The notes under the pieces: model-generated
The model's database searches: none
What the model was told of the DNA's origin: nothing
What the model saw: the letters and a program-made list of their open reading frames with translations, nothing else
Translations under genes and position numbers: made by a program
Origin: Congeria kusceri
Taxonomy: Eukaryota > Mollusca > Bivalvia > Myida > Dreissenidae
Length of the DNA: 64,000 nt
Direction: 5' to 3'
Assembly (NCBI GenBank): GCA_027627225.1
Contig: CM051034.1
Location: 8,966,058-9,030,057, forward strand
Shown here: in pieces, positions 25,157 to 36,290 of the stretch
Layout: each line of letters opens with the position of its first letter
Numbering within the stretch: position 1 is the stretch's first letter

Positions 25157-25654
25157 TTAAAGGGACTTGTTCACAGATTTTCGCATTTTTTGAAGTATGC
25201 CATTAAATGCCTTAACTTGACAGGTTTCAGCATCGGAACTAAATAGATCACGTGTATAATAACAAGAAAAGTATTTATAAAAACAAAACAGAAGAAACTT
25301 TGGTCTCACCGGGGTTCGATCCCGGGACCTCCGGATTAAAACGCTATTGCCTAAACCACTCGGCCATTCCGACTTCTATATTTCGCCGTTCATTATGTAC
25401 TTTAAGTCCTCCGCGTGATGTCAGCAGTTTCAACGAAAATAACAGAAACAATCCAAATTATTCCATCGTTAAGCGCTACAAACGCTTTATAATTTTAGCT
25501 GCTGATTACTTATTAACAAAACGGGGTTTCAAGTACATTTCTAGGTCCGTAGTGTTATTTTGCTCCCTTGTATACACTGTTCTTTTATTTTTGGAATCGG
25601 TGACAAAAATTTGAAAAATGGTCAATTCGTCAATCTGTGAACAGGCCCCTTTAA
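25157..25654 (-). mobile_element. TTAA-flanked inverted-repeat element with a tRNA-like core
   Basis: The ends are TTAA followed by AGGGACTTGTTCACAGATT on the left, and AATCTGTGAACAGGCCCCT followed by TTAA on the right. They are inverted repeats of about 19 bases with two mismatches. A tRNA-like sequence lies inside on the minus strand (25301-25373), about 281 bases from the end at 25654. No transposase ORF is present. The TTAA flanks are what piggyBac-type insertion leaves; that link is inference. Confidence 0.75.
25301..25373 (-). pseudogene. tRNA-like sequence (Leu/Ser-type D-arm) inside a transposon
   Basis: Read on the minus strand it starts GTCGGAATGGCCGAGTGG, a perfect A-box (TGGCCGAGTGG), and contains GGGATCGAACCCC as T-arm and B-box. 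The acceptor arms (GTCGGAA and TGAGACC) and the anticodon stem do not pair. It is therefore not a functional tRNA but could still hold RNA polymerase III promoter elements. Confidence 0.65.
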
Positions 25655-26035
25655 TCAAGCTTAAATAGCAATTTTTGCCTATTTTTCAACAAAAAACTCT
25701 GGTGTTTGTGGCCTAAACCGGCCCAGTGTTGACTTCTACTTTGAACTTTTGATAATACACAAACTGTGGAAGTTTGGTAAAGATTGTTAAAAAAATGAAG
25801 TCTGTATGAACGAAGAAGGCAATTGTTGCATTTTTTTCCACAAACAAGGGGCCATAACTCTAAGGTTTCTGGTCAAATTTGGCCCATTATCAATACCAAC
25901 CGAGATTGCATGGTCATACACAAACTGTGCAAGTTAGGTCAAGATTGAATAAAAAAATGTAGCCTTTATCGCGATAACGGTCCAAAATTGTTGACGGCAT
26001 ACGGACGACGAACAACGCCGGAGAGGTCCCCTATA

Positions 26036-28103
26036 CGAAAAAATGGGCAACACCTCGACATGACCTTATATTAAAATCATCCGAAAACGTGTACTTATAT
26101 CTATATACAATCAGAACAAGATGGAACAAGGTTGGTTTAAAAACTCCTTATAGTGCATTTACAAGAACTTTGCTTTCCTTCGCTTAGAAGCGACAACAAC
26201 TCGTGATTGCTGATCCGGTAACACCCATTATCGAGCTCATGCGAGGCCAGTGTGCATACCGGTAAGCAAAGTTTGCGCCTTTGGACATATTTTATTTGAT
26301 GTGAGTGTCGCATTGATTGAGGCCAGTACTGACATGTCCCGGTAATTGAAATACCGGTAGTATCTCCGTTGGATATTGTGATACGATGTTGGTTCCAAGA
26401 CCGCCATTCGGGACTGCGTGGGCTTGTTGAGGACATCAATGTCAGTGTCAGAGTATACTTATAGTTATGCTGAAATATTGTATCTAATGCCGTGCCGAGA
26501 ATTAAATTTTACTGTATATTAGACTTAACGGTAAATAAGCGAATTAAGTTTAAATCACGTGTAAATGGTAAGCGCTTCGTGTGTATCAAGTGTTATAAAT
26601 ACAGATGTTTGTGGAATATCCATAGCCATTGCGTGCTACATTTCAATCAAATTGTGCAATGTCATTCCACATACGAAGCGCAATCATACAGGCACGATAT
26701 CATACAGGCACGATTTTAGGCAAATGTTGAACAAATCAAGTTCACGGTGTGGCCAATATAGCGCTCACGGTTTGTATAGGCTCGAATTGAAATGCTCGGA
26801 GCTGATTTCATTCCCATGTACAGGGACTAGCAATGACAGGAGTAGCAGCGTCTGTTTCTACGAGGACACGTATCTCTAAATGTGTTCAATGAGCAATTTA
26901 TGTCGAATACTAATGTCATGTATGTATCGAAAAGTTGTCAGGCGCATGATCTCTCAAATACATAATAATAAGTTCGTATTTATAGACTCTTGCCTATTTA
27001 ATTGAAACACTTAAACACACATGTATTTCAACGTCACAAAACTAGGTATTGTGAAGGAATTATAAGTAAAATGTAAACTTTGCGACGTTCACGCAAAAAT
27101 ATGTATGATGATCGGATAAAATGTTAAATCGTTATTTCGAAGCTTTATTGCCGATCCCGACGGCTTAAAAAAAGCTGTTTGAATGTAATTTTAAAACCAG
27201 CTTGTTTTAATTTTATATTGAATTCTATTTCAATTATGGTTTTTGTGTGATGTACATTAGGGATGATGATGGTGGTGGTGGTAGTGGTAATGATGATGAT
27301 GACTATGACGAGATGTTTGGTGATCAGCATTTGGATGCTGTGCCTAGTGCCCTTAACCGATATTAGAACTGCCAAGACAAAAGAGCTATTGGTAATAAAA
27401 GCTATTGTATCGTCCATTTAAATGTCACAAAAAAGTGTTGTTAGGTTTAATTACGCTGTGAGCACACAACTTTAACAGATGACATCGAGCAGAAAAATTT
27501 CCACTTGAGACTGTGCAAATATTTCGTTTTAAATCTTGAACTCATATTCGTATGAATCATTCTGTGTAAAGCAATCTGCGCGACACTCGGTGTGAGTACA
27601 TACGATCTTGTTCAATGCTCCAAGGTCAAGCAATGTTGAGAAATTGCTTAAACCAGTTAACTTTAGCTTAGATACAGCCTGTATTATACTATGCATACTT
27701 GTCATGTAAAAGCAAACAATAACAGACCATACATGGCGGTTTCCCTCTGTATGGCAAAGTTCCACAAATAAGACACTATACGACACCTCACTGATTGTTA
27801 TTGTTAATGTTTATAGTTTAGAGTTTATTGCTTTATACATTGGACATCTGTCTTGTAATGAAGACCGCGGGATGGGCGGCGAGGCGAACGATTTCTGCAC
27901 AGGCCCAACGTTCTCACTCGCTCTCCACTTGCTCGTCCGCTGGTGTTATGATGGTGTTTCATAATAATTAGTATGCTGATTATTTCCTTCCGAGTCCAGT
28001 GATGGCATTAGCCTTACTATTTCGTATTGCTATGAAAACATAGTTCCCGTTTCCGTCATGATGCCTCTGGTCTGTCCGTGTAGGCCAGCCTTGTTTTCCT
28101 CAT
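26036..28103. other. No gene recognised
   Basis: Mostly unique-looking sequence. A (GGT/GAT)n-like tract lies at 27260-27310. Open frames here are short and lack family resemblance. Confidence 0.45.
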
Positions 28104-28304
28104 CTTAACAATCCTCCCCAATCGTAACAATCCTCCCCAATCGTAACAATCCTCCCCAATCTTAACAACCCTCCCCAATCTTAACAACCCTCCCCAATCT
28201 TAACAATCCTCCCCAATTCTTAACAATCCTCCCCAATCTTAACAATCCTCCCCAATCGTAACAACAATCCTCCCCAATCTTAACAATCCTCCCCAATCTT
28301 AACA
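28104..28304 (+). repeat. 19-bp minisatellite, about 10.5 copies
   Basis: CTTAACAATCCTCCCCAAT repeats head to tail, with T/G variation (CGTAAC) and two small insertions. Confidence 0.95.
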
Positions 28305-30490
28305 TCGTACAGTCTGACAAAAAGTGATCCACTGTTGCCCAAGAACCAGCTTACTAACTTTACTTTCTTGGCACAATGTACGTTATTTGGATAACAATGT
28401 TCTTAGGAATTCAATTCAATACGTCCTCTAGTTACCCGGTAACCACGTGTGTATGGCGCATTATGGCCTATTATGGGGAAAAAACGGGTTCCTTTCCAAA
28501 CGACAACGACTTCAAGACCAGAGTTATACAGTATTAATATATATGCCTACTGGATCATTTTAAAATAATGAATTCAATACATTTGAAATATTTATAAAAC
28601 ACGATAAATTATGTGTATGTACTTTTGTTCTGCAATGAACTAAGTGTAAGGTAACACTGGTGATAGCACACAAATGTGAGAACTTCCTATTTAATAGGAC
28701 TGTACAAATCAGTTGCGTCATAAAAAGTAACTAAGAAATGGCACATATTTTCTAGCTTACAATGAAACAGTATACACGACGCTTCAACTTCGATTGCGGT
28801 TAGATTACAACAGATAAGAACTACAATTGGTTTCATTTTTGTTTGAAGATTATGGCCACCACTATACGGAAGATTTCAACATGAACAATTTCCACTCCAC
28901 ATTCACGGCTGTATTGACATTGTGAGTCATGGTCTCACGTGTTAGGTTTTATCCTATATCTTGAATCTTCTTCCTTAAATGTGGATACTTGTATTTCCTA
29001 ATGAATCGGTCCAAAATAAATGCCAGTTTTAACATGGTCATTTTTAATTATTTGCTGCTTAATTAATTATACTACTCAAACTAGTGAAGTTTAGTTTTGT
29101 CAGAATTCGGCAGCAAACCAGAGGGTGTCACCCCATCCCCTTTGCATATGGAATACTGCCTAATTTTAGGGCCTGAGTACTGAATGATTGCGTAAAATTG
29201 GATTTGCGTACTGAAAACTAAATGTTTGTTTTCGCTTACTGAGTAATGAACCACATTTGCGTACTGAATACTGAGTGTCTCTCCGGCATTGGTCTACTCA
29301 ACATCTACCGCGAAAAAGAAATACATTCTAACACGGTGGTAGACATCTTCGCAAGACGAAGGAAAAGGCCACTTGCTTTGGTTCTTAAGGTGTCGAAATT
29401 GATGACATATAAACTGCAAATTTAATAAAGATATGCTATACAACTACCAAAATCAGTACGTGGTGTTTAATAACTAAGCGCCAGCCAATACACATATTTT
29501 AAGAGCAACTCCTATGAAAGTGACGGTCGAAACTTTTCAGAGAATATAACGGCCTAAATGTCAGGAATGGCGTTTTAGAGGGTCATAAAATCTTAACTTT
29601 CTGGAGCTTCTGGGGGCCGGAGGCCCCCTAACTAACACTTTGCCTTGGCACCACTGGGGGTCCTAGCGGCCCCGTGGCCCCCAGCTTACTTTGTTTTATT
29701 TTTATATTTCGAGTAATAACGAATTTGTCCGCGCTACGCCCCTGTCGATTATATTGTATGATAAATGTATTAGCTAATCGTGTTGCAGTTTTGCCGCACA
29801 GTTGAAATATCATCCAATATTACCGTCAACTGTTTAACACTTGATTCAGTTTTACATACAACATTTGGTGTATTTTGAACACATCTTTGAACACGTACCA
29901 ACTAACGTGATAGGCCACTATCCATACATGTATTTTACCTGCACTTTCTGACAATAGTAATACAACATACTGAATTGTACAAAAGTGGAATACTTGTCAT
30001 ATAAGCGCGAGATTGTACCCATACTTAATGTTAACAAACACTAACTAGAAGGCCCAGCTTTAGTGGCCCTAGGACAGCAGAATCATCACTTTAGTTTTAC
30101 AATTGTTGTATTATGTATTTTACAATGTTTAACAGGGGTTCTTGCAGGAATCCTTATGCAGTTCACTTCGTAAATAACCGTATGTTTTGGGGCCGGTCAG
30201 ATCGATTTCGAGTAACGTGTTCCTGTATTATTTCTTAATACGCCGACCATATTATTTCACATGGATAGTGTACATTTCCCTGAAATGGAATTCATGTATG
30301 TGTTGAACAAGAGTGGGAGAAAATATATGCAAAACTATTATTTAAAGTTATGAATTACCAAACCAATGCACCCTTTGATTTGGAGTTGGATACCTTGTTT
30401 TATATCATAGTGTCATAATTAGTGTTTCTCATACTTTCTTGGTCACTTGTATATTATAAACGATATTTTAGTAATTATTACCATAGCAAA
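28305..30490. other. No gene recognised
   Basis: No exon was found. At 29612-29628 GGGGGCCGGAGGCCCCC forms a GC-rich palindrome, followed at 29656 by CTGGGGGTCCTAG and GTGGCCCCCAG, the kind of sequence found in dispersed repeats. Confidence 0.45.
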
Positions 30491-30742
30491 GCGTTAAACG
30501 CCTGTGGGGCGGGCTGAGATGTCGTTAAATGCCTGTCGGGCGGGCTGAGATGTCGTTAAATGCCTGTGGGGCGGGCTGAGATGTCGTTAAATACCTGTGG
30601 TGCGGGCCGAGATGTCGTTAAATGCCTATGGGGCGGGCTGGGATGTCGTTAAATGCCTGTAGGGCGGGCTGAGATGTCGTTAAATGCCTGTAGGGCGGGC
30701 TGAGATGTCGTTAAATACCGGTGGTGCGGGCTGAGATGTCGC
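30491..30742 (+). repeat. 31-bp minisatellite, about 8 copies
   Basis: Units read GTCGTTAAATGCCTGTGGGG then CGGGCTGAGAT, with a few substitutions. The array lies about 0.8 kb beyond the stop codon of the phosphatase gene. Confidence 0.95.
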
Positions 30743-31568
30743 GACTACGAACGTTCAGCAACCACGTTCTTAGGTAGGCTGATAAAAAACAGACTCATGA
30801 TGTTGTTTTCATCAAAATATATTTTGTTTTAATTCAACAATTCAATGAAATAATGTAGTTTAATTAAATGCGAACAATAAGAACAACTGCGTATAAAATG
30901 TATGTACATTTCGCGACAAGTTAACAATGCACTTGCCGTTGCTATCTAGATCTATTCTGATTGTTATTATGTATAATCAGATGTAAGTATAAAATATAAG
31001 GCACTTGTATTATTACATATTTACATCTTAACCGACTAAGCGCACATGAAGATTTATGACGCCAAACATGACTTTTAAGTAACTGCCAGCATATCTAGTC
31101 CAGCTCGTCGTTGTCAGCATGTTCACCAGTACTTCATCGTTGCGCTGCGTAGACACATAATAATGATGGCGTCATGAACGTTTGTGTTGTGCAGTTGGCA
31201 ATTATGCATATTTGTAAATTACGAAAAATGAAAACACAATGAAACACTATGTACATGACACAATGCAAGAATTAGTATATCACAGTCACTTCTCGCTCGC
31301 CACGGGCCAGTCGTTTGTACATGTGAATATCCGTGGGGACTTGTTTACCCGCGCTCGTTCATTGAAACACACTCGTCCGTCCGTGCGCCCTGGGACCAGA
31401 CTCGTCGGTCGGGCTCTCGTCTGCTAGCGAACACAGTCCATGGTTGTATCTAGTTTTTGACAACAAACTTATTCCGTACTTCCATAGAGTCCCTCTGAAT
31501 CTGAATAAACCTCAAAACTGAGGTATGTAGATTTTTCCACCATAAAACATAACAATCATTAATTGCAG
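30743..31568 (-). other. 3' flank / probable 3' UTR of the MKP gene
   Basis: No coding sequence is seen. Because the phosphatase stop codon is at 31569-31571 on the minus strand, this is where its 3' UTR should lie. No clear poly(A) signal could be assigned. Confidence 0.4.
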
Positions 31569-31975
31569 TTAACTAGTGGAGACGATTTCCCTGGGCGACA
31601 GAGGCGGCACAGCCGGCGAGGTGAGCGCCGGGGAGGCAAATGAGAAGTCGAACGCGCCGCTGGTCGCCGAGAAGTCGGATGTGGAGGCACTGGTAATGTC
31701 AAACTCCACAGACGCCAACGACGTGGATATCGAGGACACTGTGTCCGACATGTCGAACATTTTCCTTCCATACAAGTCAGTTTCGAATTCCTTTAACTGT
31801 TGCATAAAGTTCAGGTTGGGCGAAATAACCCCTCGTCGAGACCTCACGTAGTCAAAAGCATCCTCTAGCGACATACTGTTTTTATACATGACGTAGGCGA
31901 TGCAGACGGTTGCAGAGCGACTGACACCAGCCTGGCAGTGCACCAACACCTTGCCGTCACTATCCCGAGCGTTGT
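31569..31975 (-). CDS. DUSP1/4-like: MAP-kinase phosphatase (DUSP1/4-like), exon 4: catalytic Cys loop and C-terminus
   Basis: The exon starts after TTGCAG with AC completing Asp250 and encodes residues 251-384 with TAA at 31569-31571. It carries the protein-tyrosine-phosphatase signature HCQAGVSRS (His262, nucleophile Cys263, Arg269), then SATVCIAYVMYKNSMSLEDA, RSRRGVISPNLNFMQQL, and a Ser/Thr/Pro-rich tail ending SPREIVSTS. The ISPN-x-x-FM-QL block is typical of inducible MKPs. These enzymes dephosphorylate the Thr and Tyr of the MAP-kinase activation loop. The tail contains FDFSFASP, similar in place to the FSFPVS stretch of DUSP1/2/4. The call is certain to family; the paralogue is an inference. 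Confidence 0.93.
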
Positions 31976-32292
31976 CTGCAACAGAGTACACACTTCATGA
32001 GAACCTTCGACGCTACTGTTCCCATTATTTTCATGAACAAGTCGGTTTTACTTAAATTGTTAATCGATTTAGTTTGTTTAAAGTAAAATGTTTTACTATT
32101 TATTACTTTAAAGGAATGTTTGTATGTAATAGATCTATCATAAATTTTATATTTTCATTTACTCTTATGCTTTTGGGTCATCTTATTGTTTGAACATTTT
32201 AAAACAAACCTTACGTTTTCATATCAAATATCAGAAATTATTATACAATGCAGTATCGCAGAAAAACAACCACGACAAGCACGAAGTTGTAC
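31976..32292 (-). other. MKP intron 3 (317 bp)
   Basis: Donor G|GTACAA at 32292 and acceptor TTGCAG at 31976-31981 on the minus strand. Splicing joins ATT-G to AC-AAC, restoring I-D-N in frame. AT-rich; no features inside. Confidence 0.85.
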
Positions 32293-32512
32293 CAATAAAC
32301 TGGATGGCGTCCATGAACCAGCAGGCCAGGTTGGCCGAGTCGTTGTCGTTGACGGGGATGTTCATGTAGTCGAACTCCGCCTCGAACATGTTCTTGCACG
32401 TGGTGGACACGTTGAGCAGGCACGTGACCCCGAGCTCCTTAAGCGTGGCCTGCTGACACGAGTGCTGCGAGTCGCCCAGGTACAGCCCCGGCACGATCTC
32501 TACCGGACCCGC
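32293..32512 (-). CDS. DUSP1/4-like: MAP-kinase phosphatase (DUSP1/4-like), exon 3: first half of the catalytic domain
   Basis: After a CGTTGCAG acceptor the exon encodes residues 177-249: AGPVEIVPGLYLGDSQHS, then LKELGVTCLLNVS, FDYMNIPVNDNDSANL and CWFMDAIQFI. PVEI-P-LYLG, LLNVS and IPV-D are the family landmarks of the dual-specificity phosphatase fold. Asp232 in IPVND is the expected general acid, exactly 31 residues before Cys263, the same spacing as in vertebrate DUSP1. The exon begins in phase 0 and ends one base into the Asp250 codon. The opposite-strand ORF over this exon is a shadow. Confidence 0.93.
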
Positions 32513-32786
32513 CTGCAACGAGAATCATGGGTAGGACTGAATCTGTATGTTCGGACAGTGCATGGTATACAGCACACCGACAGTTTAGCTGAATTTGTCT
32601 TGCATACGTACAACATGTAAATACTTGTTTATAGTTTAGGTCTTCCTTATATTTCCATATTAATATGCACTGAGCCCCTATCGTCGAGCCGATGAATTTC
32701 CCTTGTATGCAAAACCAAAAGATAAAATTAATTAGAATGTTCACTTTTCGAGATGTTGTTTCCCGCTATGTCCTTGAGGCCAACAG

Positions 32787-32947
32787 TGACACAGTAGGAG
32801 CGAGATACGAAAAATGACGACACAGTAGGAGCGAGATACGAACAATGACGACATGGTAGGAGCGAGATACGAACAATGACGACACAGTAGGAGCGAGATA
32901 CGAACAATTTTACGACACAGTAGGAGCGAGCTACGAACAATGACGAC
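32787..32947 (-). repeat. 31-34-bp minisatellite, 5 copies
   Basis: CACAGTAGGAGCGAGATACG followed by AACAATGACGA repeats five times, about 275 bases upstream of MKP exon 3 within intron 2. Confidence 0.92.
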
Positions 32948-33070
32948 AATTCTTGATTTAAATACATGTACTTCCATTGAATTAGGATTTTAAAATATAT
33001 TAATACGGCAGAAAGTACTAAGTTCACGGATGTTTTATCGCGAATTACTGTAGGCAGTATGCGCTGGTTA

Positions 33071-33663
33071 ACGTGACAAGTACGCCGCACAGTACTGGCG
33101 ACACAAGCACAGACCGTTTGTGAGCAATAACGTGACAAGTACGCCGCACAGTACTGGCGACACAAGCACAGACAGTTTGTGAGCAATAACGTGACAAGTA
33201 CGCCGCACAGTACTGGCGACACAAGCACAGACCGTTTGTGAGCAATAACGTGACAAGAACGCCGCACAGTACTGGCGACACAAGCACAGACCTTTGTGAG
33301 CAATAACGTGACAAGTACGCCGCACAGTACTGGCGACACAAGCACAGACCGTTTGTGAGCAATAACGTGACAAGTACGCCGCACAGTACTTGCGATACAA
33401 GCACAGACAGTTTGTGAGCAATAACGTGACAAGTACGCCGCACAGTACTTGCGATACAAGCACAGACAGTTTGTGAGCAATAACGTGACAAGTACGCCGC
33501 ACAGTACTTGCGATACAAGCACAGACAGTTTGTGAGCAATAACGTGACAAGTACGCCGCACAGTACTTGCGATACAAGCACAGACAGTTTGTGAGCAATA
33601 ACGTGACAAGTACGCCGCACAGTACTTGCGATACAAGGACAGACAGTTTGTGAGCAATAACGT
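33071..33663 (-). repeat. 59-bp minisatellite, 10 copies in two variant blocks
   Basis: Units start GTGACAAGTACGCCGCACAG. The first five units carry TACTGGCGACAC and the last five TACTTGCGATAC, with a sharp switch near 33388. Since 59 is not a multiple of three, long minus-strand ORFs run in all three frames; they are artefacts. Confidence 0.95.
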
Positions 33664-35429
33664 ACACTGTGGGGCAGTGCGCGTAACTTCTTAAGAAGTT
33701 GTCGTCATCCTTGAATTAGACACCCACCCATAGAATTTTCTTCCTTGCATCAATATGCTTTTAAAATTAACGCGTGGTAGTGTGTACTAATAGAAAAAAG
33801 AAACTGGACATGTTTCAATGCGCATTTTGTATATGTTGTTAAATATTAATATAGATAAATTTGGTATTTAAATTTTACTTTATAAATCGAACTAATCAAT
33901 AATTATAATGCCCCTAAAATTTGATCTATCATTGAAAAGTAAACAGCGGTGTTTAAACTTCGTAAACATCGAACACAAGTATAGTGGTCGTCTTCGCAAC
34001 TTTTACAATCACTAATGTTTCGTTCGGATGACGTTACCGTTTTAATGCTGGTCCATGTATAAGGGCATTAAACTGTTGATTAGTGCAGTGTATATCCTAC
34101 ATGTTGATACCTAATTCATCCATATTTAAATCTAACAACGTATTAGAATACGCCATGAAAGCATACGCTGTTTCATTTTTCCATTAGTATATACTATATA
34201 TACATGTATCTATTTCAAATTTTCTTCGTTCAAGATGCTTTATAAAAAGAAAATAATGAGACAGCGTGCCTATACATATACGGCCTTGATTTCTGGGTAC
34301 AGCGCATATAATGAATATTCATGAAATCGATTCCATGGTCGATAATGTGTCATTTTCGTACAAAATTCACTGACGAAATTTAAATACAGGGGTTATTGTT
34401 TTTGGTGATTTCTTTTATCAAAATTTGAAATTTCTTAATTTGTATTTGAGCCTTTGACCCACTCCATGAATGACGCACAGGATGTATACCCGTACCGTAA
34501 CGGTAATGACATACAACCAAACCAGGAACATGCAGATCCGGAGGCAAGGCAACCAATAATACAGCAGGCAAAATATACATGTACCGGTATATGTGCGCGC
34601 GCGTGGGTGGGGATAATGTGACGGCGAGATCAAAGGCGACGTTACAGTGTCGGTCACGACTTTACTGCTGGTACAACTGTGGTGTCTGATTATACCATGC
34701 AGGATTGACAGTAACAGTACACTGCAAACTGGCAGACTTGACTAACAGTTGTGAAGAAACGTAGTAAAATAGTAAGAAACGTTTTGTTGTAATATTCAAA
34801 ATTATAAATAAGTTGAAGTAAATCAAATTGAATTTAATACGTTTTGCAGATGTCAATATTTAATAGAACATCGGCCAACACATGCTAGTAGTCTAGTACA
34901 GTCATGAAAACAGCATACGCGACACCACACAATGAGTGTCGTCACAGATGCTGTTGTAACAAGCGGGAGAGCAAGTGGGCGATGCTGGAACGTGCGTGGA
35001 CATACTGGCAGGAAGTGGCGTCATACTATGTACGAGTATGTACCGCGAATGTGACAATAGTCAGTGTATTAACATGCCTTTAGATTCCGCATTTTGCACT
35101 CACAGCTAGCCCAGTTGCCGAGTAACATCACACATACGAGCCCGTACGTCATACGCTCGCATGTCTGTTATCCGTTTAAATAACATCCTTTTGTCTTCAA
35201 TCAATATTTCTTATTTCTTGTTCGACTAATTATTTGACAAGAGAAAAATGCGGAAACCGCATTAAAGCCGGTTTATTTATTTTGCCGATGGGGGTACATG
35301 TACGAGTCAATGTTGGTGAAGAAGTATGGAAGTTTCATGTGGATGATCTAAAATGTATGCAGTTTGGTGAGACTTGGCAAAAATTTGGTCTCAAAATAGA
35401 ATGGGAAAAAAGTGTGGACTAGAGAGATG

Positions 35430-36290
35430 GCATTAAATTACTGACATAATATGTTTGTTTCTATGTAATGTTGCATATTTGCATTTAAGAAAGTGTCCGT
35501 CAAAGGAACTTTTCTCCACTGGACATGCTATCTTTTTGGGGGAAAATAATGACCAAATGCAAGATGGATGAAACTGTTCCTTGTATTGATCAAGAACTTG
35601 ACAAAATATGACAGAAATACAAAACTTCAACGCAAATTCTATTTTAAAATCTAGTGGCCATTTTGTGCAGTGAGGTGGAACCATTTGAATAAGTTTGGTA
35701 GAGGAACACTAAATGAACATTTGTGTAAAATTCTTTGAAAAGCTAGCCATAGGTTTAGAAGAAAATGGCGTTTAGACATAATTCTATTTTTAGCTCTGGC
35801 GGCCATCTTGTGCAGTGAAGCGGAACCATTTTCACAGAATTGGTAGAGGACCATCCAAGGAACATTTCTGTAAAGTTTAATGAAGATTAACCAAGAACTA
35901 CTTTAAAATATGAAAGAAATATGAAACTTTAACGCAAATTCTATTTTTATCTCTAGTGGCCATTTTGTGCAGTGAGGCGGAACCATTTTAATATGTTTGG
36001 TAGATGAACACTAAACGAACATTTGTATATTATTTGAAAATCTAGCCATAGGTTTAGAAGAAAATGGCGTTTAGACATAATTCTATTTTTAGCTCTGGCG
36101 GCCATCTTGTGCAGTGAAGCGGGACCATTTTCACAGGTTGGTAGAGGACCATCCAAGAAACATTTCTGTAAAGTTTCATGAAGATTGACCAAGAACTTTT
36201 GAAAATATGACAGGAATACGAAACTTTAACGCAAATTGTTATCGACATCGCAACGCCCACCCGACCGCCCACCCGCCCGCCTAACCGACC
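35430..36290 (-). repeat. Dispersed repeat with internal tandem units
   Basis: TCTAGTGGCCATTTTGTGCA, GCAGTGAGGCGGAACCATTT and GGTAGAGGACCATCCAAG recur three to four times between 35510 and 36210. The right edge is CCCACCCGACCGCCCACC near 36260. No coding capacity is seen. Confidence 0.75.

Larger units (their letters stand above)
24429..26035 (-). mobile_element. Inverted dispersed element of the AGCTCACC family, split by a nested insertion
   Basis: The outer end at 24429-24463 reads AGAGGGCCATGATGGCCC and AAAGGGCTCACCTGAG, the reverse of the right end at 7684-7722. The far end at 25970-26035 reads CGCGATAACGG and GGAGAGGTCCCCTA, the reverse of the left end at about 3840-3905. Between them are inverted copies of the CCACAAACAAGGGGCCATAA and AAACTGTGGAAGTTTGGTCA phrases. 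The TTAA-flanked element at 25157-25654 interrupts it. Confidence 0.65.

Noticed and set aside
25301..25373. Functional tRNA gene
   Set aside because: The A- and B-boxes are good but the acceptor and anticodon stems do not pair, and it lies inside a transposon-like element. Kept as a tRNA-like pseudogene.
32186..32620. 144-residue plus-strand ORF
   Set aside because: Antisense shadow of MKP exon 3, which explains its GC-rich third positions.
32728..33667. Overlapping minus-strand ORFs of 191-309 residues, Cys/Leu-rich
   Set aside because: They run through the same 59-bp array in three frames at once, as expected from a stop-free unit whose length is not a multiple of three.
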